From: Laedolimicola sp934402125
GTDB taxonomy: Bacteria; Bacillota; Clostridia; Lachnospirales; Lachnospiraceae
NCBI RefSeq assembly: GCF_052065835.1
Contig: NZ_JBQHTG010000003.1
Span: forward strand, 248,001 to 312,000
Length of the DNA stretch: 64,000 nucleotides
Direction of reading: 5' to 3'
The notes beneath the pieces are model-generated. The model saw only the letters and a program-made list of their open reading frames with translations, had not been told where the DNA came from and did no database searches. Shown one piece after another: positions 41,829-50,077 of the stretch. The stretch's first letter is position 1, and each line of letters begins with the position of its first letter. A program made the position numbers and the translations under genes.

Positions 41829-42977
41829 ATGTACGACTGCATTATCATCGGTTCCGGAATCGCAGGCGCTGCGGCGGCCAGAGTGCTGGCGGAGGAGCAG
41901 GGCAAGAAGGTTCTGGTACTGGAAAAGAAAAACCATATCGGCGGCAACTGCTATGACGGAAAGGACGAATACGGCATTCTGGTACACTGGTACGGCCCGC
42001 ATATCTTCCACACCGGCAATGAGGAGGTCTATGAGTGGCTGTCCCGTTTCACCGAATGGTACGCCTTTGGCCATGAGGTAGTAGCCCGGGTGGGAGACAA
42101 GCTGCTGCCGGTTCCCTTCAATCTGAATACCCTGAAAATGGTCTATGGTGAGGAGAAGGCCGCCGTCCTGGAGAAGAAACTGGTGGACACCTTCGGCTTT
42201 GGCGCCCGGGTACCGATCCTGAAGCTCCGGGAGCAGCAGGATGAGGAACTGCGCGCCATCGCGGATTTTGTCTATGAAAATGTATTTCTGCGCTACACCA
42301 TGAAGCAGTGGGGACAGACGCCGGAAGAGATCGATCCGGCGGTAACGGGCCGGGTTCCGGTGGTCATTTCCTATGATAACCGGTATTTTGGCGACAAATA
42401 CCAGGGTATGCCGCTCCATGGCTTTACGCCCATGTTTGAGAAGATCCTGGATCACCCGAATATCGAGGTACGTACCGGCACAGACGCAAAGGACGCGCTG
42501 GATATCTCTGAGGAAGAGGGAAAGGTGCGGCTTAATGGTCAGGAGTTTACCGGTACGGTCATTTACACCGGCCCGGTGGACGAGCTCTTTGACTGCCGTT
42601 TCGGACGGCTTCCCTATCGGACCCTGCGTTTTGATTTTGAACATTATGACCGGCCCGATTATCAGGGACACAGCGTAGTCAACTATACGGTCAGCGAGGA
42701 TTACACCCGGATTACCGAGTTCAAGTATCTGACCGGACAGAAGGCTGACAGCACCACCATCGTAAAGGAGTATCCCTTCGCCTATACCGGCGCGGAGGGC
42801 GAGATTCCGTATTACGCAATTATGAATGAGGAAAATAACGCGCTGTATCAGAAGTACGCGGAGTTGGCGGCGAAGCTGCCGGATTTCCATCTTCTGGGCA
42901 GACTTGCGGAGTACAAGTACTATAACATTGACGCCATGGCAGCCAGAGCCATCGCACTGGCCCGCTCTCTGGCGTAA
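41829..42977 (+). CDS. glf: UDP-galactopyranose mutase
   Basis: 382 residues from ATG 41829, chosen because GGAGG lies 11 bases upstream; ATG 41811 would place that site inside the gene. The FAD fold starts YDCIIIGSGIAGAAAA; GGNCYDGKDEYGILVHWYGP and HIFHT are family hallmarks, and RVPVVISYDNRYFGD is the substrate region. It converts UDP-galactopyranose to UDP-galactofuranose for surface glycans. A glycosyltransferase gene begins 12 bases after, so the pair likely serves one glycan. Confidence 0.95.
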   Translation: MYDCIIIGSGIAGAAAARVLAEEQGKKVLVLEKKNHIGGNCYDGKDEYGILVHWYGPHIFHTGNEEVYEWLSRFTEWYAFGHEVVARVGDKLLPVPFNLNTLKMVYGEEKAAVLEKKLVDTFGFGARVPILKLREQQDEELRAIADFVYENVFLRYTMKQWGQTPEEIDPAVTGRVPVVISYDNRYFGDKYQGMPLHGFTPMFEKILDHPNIEVRTGTDAKDALDISEEEGKVRLNGQEFTGTVIYTGPVDELFDCRFGRLPYRTLRFDFEHYDRPDYQGHSVVNYTVSEDYTRITEFKYLTGQKADSTTIVKEYPFAYTGAEGEIPYYAIMNEENNALYQKYAELAAKLPDFHLLGRLAEYKYYNIDAMAARAIALARSLA

Positions 42978-42989
42978 AAAGGAGGAAGC

Positions 42990-44015
42990 ATGAAACTTTT
43001 ATCTGTAGCAATTCCCTGTTATAATTCGGAAGCCTATATGCGCAACTGTATCCATTCCCTGCTGGCAGGCGGCGAGGAAGTGGAGATTATCATTGTGGAC
43101 GACGGTTCTAAGGACGGTACCGCGGCCATTGCGGACGAATACGCGGAGAAATATCCGACCATCGTGAAGGCGGTCCATCAGGAAAATGGCGGTCACGGCG
43201 AGGCAGTCAACGCGGGTCTCCGCAACGCTACCGGCCTTTATTTCAAGGTAGTGGACAGCGACGACTGGGTATCCATTTCCGCCTATAAGGAGATTTTAAA
43301 GACCCTGGAGAAGCTGGCAGGCGCAAAGCCCATGGTGGATATGCTGATCAGCAACTTCGTCTATGAAAAAGAGGGCGTCAAGCGTAAGAAGGTCATGAGC
43401 TATCGTTCCGCTTTTCCGCAGGATCAGGTGTTTACCTGGGACGATGTGAAATTTCTGCACAAGGGACAATATATCCTGATGCACTCCGTCATTTACCGGA
43501 CCAAACTGCTCCGGGAGTGTGGACTGGAGCTGCCGAAACACACCTTTTATGTGGATAACATCTTTGTATATCACCCGCTGCCCCATGTGAAGTACCTGTA
43601 CTATCTGGACGTGAATTTCTACCGCTATTTTATCGGCCGCAGCGATCAGTCCGTCAATGAGAAGGTTATGATTGGCCGGATCGACCAGCAGCTGAAGGTC
43701 AACCGTATCATGATTGACGACTATAAGCTGTCGGATCCCAGACAGGTACAGAACCGGAAGCTGCGCCATTATATGAAGAATTATCTGGAGATTATCATGG
43801 TCGTTTCCTCGATCATTGCCATTCGTTCCGGCACCGAGGAGAACCTGGAGAAGAAGTACGAGCTCTGGAAATACCTGAAAAAGAAGGACCCCAAGACCTA
43901 CTACGAGCTGAAATGGGGCGTCCTGGGACGTACCATGAACCTGCCGGGCAGAACCGGACGGAAGATATCCGAGATGGCGTATAAGATCGCGAATAAGTTC
44001 GTGGGATTTAACTAA
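42990..44015 (+). CDS. Family 2 glycosyltransferase
   Basis: 341 residues. GT-A fold motifs: SVAIPCYNSEAYMRNCIHSL, IIVDDGSKDGT, HGEAVNAGLRNATG and VVDSDDW (DxD). It adds a sugar from a nucleotide donor. Twelve bases after glf, it may use UDP-galactofuranose, though that is inference. No membrane span is obvious, so it acts at the inner face. A strong terminator follows. Confidence 0.92.
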   Translation: MKLLSVAIPCYNSEAYMRNCIHSLLAGGEEVEIIIVDDGSKDGTAAIADEYAEKYPTIVKAVHQENGGHGEAVNAGLRNATGLYFKVVDSDDWVSISAYKEILKTLEKLAGAKPMVDMLISNFVYEKEGVKRKKVMSYRSAFPQDQVFTWDDVKFLHKGQYILMHSVIYRTKLLRECGLELPKHTFYVDNIFVYHPLPHVKYLYYLDVNFYRYFIGRSDQSVNEKVMIGRIDQQLKVNRIMIDDYKLSDPRQVQNRKLRHYMKNYLEIIMVVSSIIAIRSGTEENLEKKYELWKYLKKKDPKTYYELKWGVLGRTMNLPGRTGRKISEMAYKIANKFVGFN

Positions 44016-44028
44016 AACGTAAGCAAAC

Positions 44029-44080
44029 AAAGCCCGGCTGGCAAATCAGAAAATTCTGATTTGCCAGCCGGGCTTGTTTT
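44029..44080 (+). terminator. Strong bidirectional terminator
   Basis: A perfect 21-bp stem (44030-44050 with 44055-44075) around the loop AAAT, followed by GTTTT. It divides the glf unit from the PAP2 gene on the other strand. Confidence 0.9.
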
Positions 44081-44094
44081 CATAAACTTCTTTC

Positions 44095-44763
44095 TCAGAT
44101 AACCGTCTGTCTTCTGCGCTTGGAAATCCGTTCCCGGGATAACGAGAACTCCATGCGGTACACGATCTGATCCATCAGGGTGCCCAGCACGATACCCGCC
44201 ATCACGTCCAGGGCCGAGTGCTGCTTCAGGAACATGGTAGCCAGGATAATGGAAACCATGAGTACAAAGGAGCCGCCGCGAATCAGGCGGCTGCGGCCAA
44301 GGCGCGGGTTATTCACCAGAGCCCGGTGGGCTGCGATGGAATTGAATACATGGATACTCGGGAAGATATTCGTCGGGGTATCCGCCTGGTACAGAATCTG
44401 CACCGCGAAGGTGAAGATATTGTGCCGTGGAAACTCGGTGGGCCGCAGCAGGTGTCCGTTGGGGTAGAGGGTGGAGATCACCAGGAACAGCGTCATGCCG
44501 GTAAAAAGGAAGGCGCAGTACCGGTAAAACTCCTGTTTCGTTCCCTTGAAGAATAGGTACAGGAACACAGCGGCAACGTATACAAACCACAGCAGATAGG
44601 GCACGATGAAATATTCCACGAAGGGAATCTTATCGTCCAGCCATACATGGATTACATGATAAGGCAGGTTGGCCCGGCTTTCCAGCCAGAAGAACCAGGG
44701 CAGGTAGAGAAAGGCGTAGAGCAGAACCCAGGCGTGCTTATATTTCTGGAAAAATGCTTTCAT
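44095..44763 (-). CDS. PAP2-family membrane phosphatase
   Basis: 222 residues from the ATG at 44763; AAGGAGG lies upstream, inside the longer frame. Six spans are likely. The PAP2 motifs are present: PSIHVFNS and LKQHSALDVMAGIVLG (His and Asp). These enzymes dephosphorylate lipid phosphates such as phosphatidic acid or undecaprenyl pyrophosphate. The first motif (KX6RP) is weak, near RPTEFPRHN. The same strand carries a YegS-type lipid kinase upstream under a near-identical promoter, suggesting linked roles in lipid phosphate turnover. Confidence 0.85.
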   Translation of the reverse strand: MKAFFQKYKHAWVLLYAFLYLPWFFWLESRANLPYHVIHVWLDDKIPFVEYFIVPYLLWFVYVAAVFLYLFFKGTKQEFYRYCAFLFTGMTLFLVISTLYPNGHLLRPTEFPRHNIFTFAVQILYQADTPTNIFPSIHVFNSIAAHRALVNNPRLGRSRLIRGGSFVLMVSIILATMFLKQHSALDVMAGIVLGTLMDQIVYRMEFSLSRERISKRRRQTVI

Positions 44764-44814
44764 ACGGTCAACCTCCTTCTGCAAAATCAGATAACTTCTT
44801 TAAATCTGAATCGC

Positions 44815-44843
44815 AGTATAGCACAAAGCCATTTCCGGTTCAA
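44815..44843 (-). promoter_or_regulatory. Promoter of the PAP2 gene
   Basis: Reverse strand TTGAAC (44843-44838), 17-base spacer, TATACT (44820-44815) with TGC just before the -10. Confidence 0.7.
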
Positions 44844-44894
44844 TCGAGTTCATAATATTTTAAGAAAAAAAACACAATTTTATGACAGTCCTTC

Positions 44895-45821
44895 TCATTT
44901 ATCTCCGGCCGCCAGAAGCGTAAGCGCCTGCGGGCAGCAGGACAGCGTTACCGTCCCTTTCATCAGGCAGGGCTCGCCGTCCGTATGGAGGGGCAGGACG
45001 CCGGAGACCGTTATCTGGGCGCTCCGAGTCCGATAGATATAGATACCCGGGAAGATGGTATGAAGTCCCAGGTAGGCGGTGGGAAGCATGAGGGCAATCA
45101 GAAGCTTGCTCAGCCGGCTTACCACAAAGACGTCCAGCATTCCGTCGTGTACGTCCGCGTGGGGCGCCATGCGCAGGCCGCCGCCCTCGCAGAAGCAGTT
45201 CATGCCGGCTGCAAAATAGGTTTTGGGAAAGGTCCGGCTTTTCCCGTTGCTCAGACGGATCGTGACGGGAACGGGTTTACATAAGATAATCTGCTTCAGG
45301 GCAATGCCGGCATAGGTGAGCTTGCCCAGGTGAAGCCGGTTCAGAAGCCGCTTCATATGGGAAGAAAGGGCTTCCTGACAGACCGCCGCGTCAAAGCCGC
45401 AGCCGGAGCTTACGGCAAAATAACGCTTCTGTCCGTTCCGCTCCATAAGTCCCAGATCGATTTTATCAAAGCGTGCAGGATGCAGAACATTCTGTACGGC
45501 AGCCTCCGTATCAGAGGGGAGTCCCATACAGCGCGCGAAATCATTGCTGGAGCCGGTGGGTATGTATCCGAAGATGACCCGGGAAAAGTCCCGGATTCCG
45601 TTCAGGACCTCATTGACAGTACCGTCGCCGCCGACCGCGATCAGGGTCAGGCGTTCCCCGCGGGCGGTGATATCCCGAGCCAGCTCGGTGGCGTGCCCCT
45701 GATAGGAGGTGAAATACACCCGGTACTCGGTATTCTCCTGATCCAGTATTTTTTCGGCCTTCTGCCAGACATATTTTCCATTTCCCGAACGGGAAGCAGG
45801 GTTCACAATAAAATAATACAC
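44895..45821 (-). CDS. YegS/DagK-type lipid kinase
   Basis: 308 residues from a GTG start with AGGAGG upstream. It begins YYFIVNPASRSGNGK, has the nucleotide-binding GGDGTVNEVLNG, and GYIPTGSSNDFARCMGLP, all typical of diacylglycerol kinase catalytic-fold proteins. It phosphorylates diacylglycerol or a related lipid at the membrane using ATP. PAP2 downstream could reverse this. It has its own promoter. Confidence 0.93.
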   Translation of the reverse strand: MYYFIVNPASRSGNGKYVWQKAEKILDQENTEYRVYFTSYQGHATELARDITARGERLTLIAVGGDGTVNEVLNGIRDFSRVIFGYIPTGSSNDFARCMGLPSDTEAAVQNVLHPARFDKIDLGLMERNGQKRYFAVSSGCGFDAAVCQEALSSHMKRLLNRLHLGKLTYAGIALKQIILCKPVPVTIRLSNGKSRTFPKTYFAAGMNCFCEGGGLRMAPHADVHDGMLDVFVVSRLSKLLIALMLPTAYLGLHTIFPGIYIYRTRSAQITVSGVLPLHTDGEPCLMKGTVTLSCCPQALTLLAAGDK

Positions 45822-45849
45822 GCTCTTATCCTCCTGTAACTATAGGTCA

Positions 45850-45878
45850 AGTATAGCATTGGAGGAGGGCTTGTTCAA
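45850..45878 (-). promoter_or_regulatory. Promoter of the lipid kinase gene
   Basis: Reverse strand TTGAAC (45878-45873), 17-base spacer, TATACT (45855-45850); the same boxes and spacing as the PAP2 promoter. Confidence 0.75.
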
Positions 45879-45925
45879 GAAGAGAAAATAACCAGAAAAT
45901 ATTAGCAAATAAAAGAGCAATTTAG

Positions 45926-45955
45926 TTGCAATGACAGGAAAATACATGATACAAT
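45926..45955 (+). promoter_or_regulatory. Promoter of the MBL-fold/surface cluster
   Basis: TTGCAA (45926-45931), 18-base spacer, TACAAT (45950-45955) with an extended TGA before the -10. Divergent from the lipid kinase. Confidence 0.7.
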
Positions 45956-45997
45956 AAAATGTAGAATTATCCGGAAAAATGTTGGGGGTGTTGGAAG

Positions 45998-46786
45998 TTG
46001 TCGAAAACATGGAAGCTGTACGTCTGCGGCTGCAGAGGGTCAATGCCCATGCACGGGGACGAATACAGCGAATTCGGCGGAGCCACAAGCTGTTTCATCT
46101 TAAAAAAGGGAAGCTACGCGCTGATAGTGGACTGCGGAAGCGGGCTTGTCAGGGCAAAAGAGATACTGAAGGATTGCGGGAAGATCGATATCTGGCTGAC
46201 CCATCTGCATTACGATCACCTGATGGGAATATTGAGCTACAGCGTGCTGCCGAAAGAGGCAGAGGTCCATTTTTACGGAACCTTCGACCGCTGGTTTCAG
46301 GAGAATACCATAAAGGAATTTTTCAGGGAGCCCTTCTGGCCCGTGGTGCCGGAGATAGGCCCCTGTATTCAGGTAGATTCCCCGGGAGAACGGAGACTCG
46401 GAGAGGATCTGCTGGTCAGGAGCTATCCGTCTCCCCACCCAAACGGGGCAAGTATCCTGCGGGTAGAGGCGGGAGATAAGGTGCTCTGTATCATGTTCGA
46501 TTATGAACATACGGGAATGCCGCCGGAGGGCTTTCTGGAGGGCTGCTCCCTGCTGGCCTTCGACGGTATGTATACAGAGGAAGAGTACGAAGCCCACAGA
46601 GGCTGGGGACATTCCTGCTATCTGGACGGCTGCGCGTACGCAGAGAAGTATCAGATTCCGCGGCTGTATATCACCCATCATGAGCCGGGAAAGACAGACG
46701 CGGAACTGCGGGTTCTGGAACAGAAGGCGCGGAAGATATACCCGGGAGCCCGGTTTGCCCGCATGGGCGATGTGATAGAGCTTTAA
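45998..46786 (+). CDS. MBL-fold metallohydrolase
   Basis: 262 residues from a TTG start (GGGGG and GGAAG upstream). The metal motif THLHYDHLMG (HxHxDH) and a third-position MFDYEHTG, with ITHHEPG near the end, are characteristic of metallo-beta-lactamase fold enzymes. It starts CGCRGSMPMHGDEYSEFGGATS, a form seen in MBL-fold hydrolases related to phosphodiesterases. The substrate is unknown. It begins the same-strand cluster with a cyclase, so hydrolysis of a cyclic nucleotide is a possibility, not shown by the sequence. Confidence 0.87.
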   Translation: MSKTWKLYVCGCRGSMPMHGDEYSEFGGATSCFILKKGSYALIVDCGSGLVRAKEILKDCGKIDIWLTHLHYDHLMGILSYSVLPKEAEVHFYGTFDRWFQENTIKEFFREPFWPVVPEIGPCIQVDSPGERRLGEDLLVRSYPSPHPNGASILRVEAGDKVLCIMFDYEHTGMPPEGFLEGCSLLAFDGMYTEEEYEAHRGWGHSCYLDGCAYAEKYQIPRLYITHHEPGKTDAELRVLEQKARKIYPGARFARMGDVIEL

Positions 46787-46831
46787 GGACAGAGGATCAA
46801 CAAAAGGACAAAGACAGAGAGGCGATGAAAA

Positions 46832-47626
46832 ATGAGTATTGAGATGGAAACCATGTGGGACGCCATGAAGCAGGCTCACTATAAGAGAACACTGGTGAAG
46901 CTGGAAAATGGAATCAAGAACGCGGTAAATCCCAAGGAAGCCATGGAGGCAGCCCTGAACGAGGTGGTGGAGGCGATCCACGCGGAAGCAGGCACCTTCT
47001 GGTTCTTTGACCGCTTTGGGGAATTCCTGATCATTCCCACAGCCGTATATGGCGGAAGCAGTATGGAGGGAATCACCCTGACCCCCTATGAGGGCGTGGC
47101 CGGAAAGGTAATCGAATCCGGGGAGTCTACCATCATTCCGGACTGTCAGCAGGATTCCCGGTGGGCCGGAAAGGTAGATAAGAAGACGGGCTTTCAGACC
47201 AAGAGTATGATTTGCGTACCGCTGAAGCTGGACAGAAGCGTCTGCTTCGGAAGTATCCAGATTATCAACAAAAAGGACGGCCTGCCCTTTGACAACCTGG
47301 ATCTGCAATTCACTGAGAAGCTGGCCGAGGCGGCGGGAAGTATGCTGGCCGAGCAGGAAATGCTCCGGGCTTATCGTGTATACACAGGAAGGGCCATGGA
47401 GGATACGATCACCTTTGAAAGTATCATGTGCGCGCCGACCCTGCGGGAAATGCAGCGGATCACAGACAAGACCAACTGCTGGCAGTTTCTGAACCGGCAG
47501 GAGAAGGAAGAGGCAGAGAAAATGCTGAAGCAGCTTCACGGACTGTTCGAGGAAGCGCTGAGCAGAAAAGAGGAGCTGGGAGAAGAGCAGCCGAAGAAGA
47601 AAGGTCTGTTCGGCAGGAAGAAGTAG
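46832..47626 (+). CDS. GAF-domain protein
   Basis: 264 residues. Residues 25-180 form a GAF domain: EAGTFWFFDRFGEFLIIPTA, GVAGKVIESGESTIIPD, and SMICVPLKLDRSVCFGSIQI. The rest is helical with a basic end (KKKGLFGRKK). No kinase, cyclase or other effector domain is attached, so it may be a soluble sensor of a cyclic nucleotide or other ligand. It is 28 bases from the surface-protein gene and probably co-transcribed with it. Confidence 0.85.
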   Translation: MSIEMETMWDAMKQAHYKRTLVKLENGIKNAVNPKEAMEAALNEVVEAIHAEAGTFWFFDRFGEFLIIPTAVYGGSSMEGITLTPYEGVAGKVIESGESTIIPDCQQDSRWAGKVDKKTGFQTKSMICVPLKLDRSVCFGSIQIINKKDGLPFDNLDLQFTEKLAEAAGSMLAEQEMLRAYRVYTGRAMEDTITFESIMCAPTLREMQRITDKTNCWQFLNRQEKEEAEKMLKQLHGLFEEALSRKEELGEEQPKKKGLFGRKK

Positions 47627-47653
47627 CTGTCCGCGGGAGAAGGAGGATTATCT

Positions 47654-50065
47654 ATGAACAGAAAGTGGGTAGCGCTGCTGACGGCAGCTGTAATGCTCGG
47701 TACAGTGCCGGGCATGCAGGTGTGGGCAGAACCGGAAGAGAAGGTAGAGATAAATAAGAAAGACGCGGATACGACTATACCGGCAGAGGCAGAGGAAAAG
47801 AAGGCCGAGGACGCGGCTGCACCAGCAGAGACAAAGAAAGACGCGGATACGACTGTACCGGCAGAGACAGAAGCAGAGATAAATGGCAGTGTCTCATCGG
47901 CAGAGCAGCTTTTGCAGGTGGCGGAAGCGATCAATAACGGAAAATATGATGGAAATATTACACTGGAAAAAGATATAGATTTACGTACTACAGACTGGCC
48001 TGGAATTGGAAATGATAAGAATCAATTTAAAACCACCTTCGACGGACAGGGGCATACCGTTACCCTTCCGGGAGGAGCGGCTTCCCTGATCAATTACGCA
48101 ATCGGCGCCACGGTGAAAAACGTGGTCGTAGATAGCGTGGCTCCGATCCAGGCAACCGGATACTGCGGAGCAGACTGCGTGGGCGGAGTTGTCGCTCATA
48201 TGGAAGGCGGCTCGATCAAAGGCTGCGGAAATCTGGCCACCATAAAAGGTGATGGAGAGAATGAAAGCCAGCGGCAGCAGTCGCATGTGGCTTACGTAGG
48301 CGGTATCGCAGGCTATGTTCTGGCAGATAAGCAAGATAATAGTAAGAAAAGCAGCATTTCGCAGTGCGCGAATATGGGAGCGGTAAGCGGAATCCGCTGC
48401 GGTGGAATCGCAGGCGAACTGGCTGATGGAAGCACCATCTCGGATTGCAGCAACAGCGGAGCCGTAACTGGTAACGAAATGGCGGCAGGAATTGTGGCGG
48501 AGGTTACCGAGGGAAAGGTGCAAGCCACACTGAATACCGGAACGGTAGATTGCGACATCGCAAACCAGAAACAACCGGTGATCGGACATCTTGAAACATC
48601 AAATACGTTTTTGAATAGCTACTATGACGATAAGGATTGGCCAGGATACTTTAACGGATTACGAAGGACAACGAAAGACCTGGCCGACGGGGAAGTAACA
48701 GGGCTGACTTTTGACAAGGGCTGGATTCTGAACAAAAGCTTTTATCCCTATCAGTCTGTGGGCGGCGATCGCGCAAAGGCCCAGGCGGCGGCAGCCTATG
48801 TGACAGAGAAAGAGGGAACAGCCTATCTGAATCTGAGTACAGAGGGAAGCTGGACGCATAACGGAGCGCCGCTGAACTTTGGAAACATCTGTACGCTTAA
48901 GGACGGGGATACCTTGACCTACAGCTACAAGGGCTATGATAAGAGCATAAGCTGGTCCGGCGGTGAAAAGAATGCTCGCGTCATGTTCGGCGCTCCGGCG
49001 CCGGCGGAAGACAGCCTGACCTTTACAGTAAAGGTTGACAATACATTTGTAGACCCGGGAAGGGACGGCGTATATGAGATTCCCTACGGAAGCCGGGTGG
49101 AGATTGGGCTGGCGTCTGAAGGCGTAGCAGTGTCTACGGATACTGCAGTCTGGGAAAAGATGGGACTTAACCTGTCCGGAAACGGCGTTACCTTAAGCGG
49201 AACGAACATCCAAAAGCCCGCGGAGAAGCCGGTGAGCGCTGACGTCTATGGAAGCGATCCAACAGAAGGAACCTGGAAAAAAGGCACCCTGAAGCTTCAG
49301 AGCGTGAAAGCCCTGCCCAAGGTGAATGGATTGGACTTCCCGGGAAGTGAGCTGAAAGACGGCGTAGCGACTCTCACCTACAGCGGATCCGCCATTCAGG
49401 TCGGGATCGTTCTGAAAAAAGACCAGGAAAATCTGGACGTGAGGAACATGAGCGTCAGATGGTATGTGGGCAAAGTGAACCTGGATAATCCGGAGCAAAA
49501 TAAGCCAACCGGAACAGCTCAGGGCGCAAAGACAGAAGGCGGCGCGCCGGTTTATGCAGGAGACTATTATGCAGATGTGGTTTACGATGGAAATGACTAC
49601 TATCTGCCGCTTGGCATGACGAAGGGCAGCGGCTGCCCGGTGAAAATACAGCAGAAGTCTCTGACAGAAGCGATGTTCGGAACAACAGACTGGAATACCC
49701 CGGAGCTTCTGAATCAGGAAGAAGCGAAGAAACCGGTCACCGGAACAGATGGCGGAAGAAAACTGGTAGAGGGTAGGGACTATAAGCTGGACTATTATAA
49801 TGCCGATACCCCGGGAACATGCTGGGTTACCATTACCGGTCAGGGCAATTATCGCGGTCAAGTGGAAAAATCCTATCGGATTGCCATGGGAAGCTATCCG
49901 GTTCAGCTTAGCCCGAAAGAATCCTATGTCCTGGGCGGAGGAAGGCCGAATGTATACTGGATCCTGAAGTCACAGCCCACAGTAAAGTACCGGGACGGAA
50001 TTACGTTCTGGGTTTCTGATGCGGGAAAGTATGAGTTTACAGAGGTCACAGAGACAGAGCAGTAA
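47654..50065 (+). CDS. Secreted beta-helix protein with GLUG repeats
   Basis: 803 residues. A signal peptide (1-25, ending VWA) is followed by an acidic linker with a repeated KKDADTT[IV]PAE unit (33-75). Residues 80-330 read as a right-handed beta-helix: NITLEKDIDLRTTDW, FDGQGHTVTL, then GLUG-type repeats CVGGVVAHMEGGS, VGGIAGYV, CGGIAGELADGSTISDCSN and AAGIVAEV. The last third has Ig-like segments such as VTITGQGNYRGQVEKSYRI. No LPxTG motif or C-terminal span is visible, so it may be released or held by other proteins of the cluster. 13 bases before the FecR gene. Confidence 0.8.
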   Translation: MNRKWVALLTAAVMLGTVPGMQVWAEPEEKVEINKKDADTTIPAEAEEKKAEDAAAPAETKKDADTTVPAETEAEINGSVSSAEQLLQVAEAINNGKYDGNITLEKDIDLRTTDWPGIGNDKNQFKTTFDGQGHTVTLPGGAASLINYAIGATVKNVVVDSVAPIQATGYCGADCVGGVVAHMEGGSIKGCGNLATIKGDGENESQRQQSHVAYVGGIAGYVLADKQDNSKKSSISQCANMGAVSGIRCGGIAGELADGSTISDCSNSGAVTGNEMAAGIVAEVTEGKVQATLNTGTVDCDIANQKQPVIGHLETSNTFLNSYYDDKDWPGYFNGLRRTTKDLADGEVTGLTFDKGWILNKSFYPYQSVGGDRAKAQAAAAYVTEKEGTAYLNLSTEGSWTHNGAPLNFGNICTLKDGDTLTYSYKGYDKSISWSGGEKNARVMFGAPAPAEDSLTFTVKVDNTFVDPGRDGVYEIPYGSRVEIGLASEGVAVSTDTAVWEKMGLNLSGNGVTLSGTNIQKPAEKPVSADVYGSDPTEGTWKKGTLKLQSVKALPKVNGLDFPGSELKDGVATLTYSGSAIQVGIVLKKDQENLDVRNMSVRWYVGKVNLDNPEQNKPTGTAQGAKTEGGAPVYAGDYYADVVYDGNDYYLPLGMTKGSGCPVKIQQKSLTEAMFGTTDWNTPELLNQEEAKKPVTGTDGGRKLVEGRDYKLDYYNADTPGTCWVTITGQGNYRGQVEKSYRIAMGSYPVQLSPKESYVLGGGRPNVYWILKSQPTVKYRDGITFWVSDAGKYEFTEVTETEQ

Positions 50066-50077
50066 AGGAGAGCGGAT

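Noticed and set aside
40980..42890. Long reverse-strand open frame across mutY and glf
   Set aside because: It spans two recognisable forward genes and their junction, and shows no family motif.
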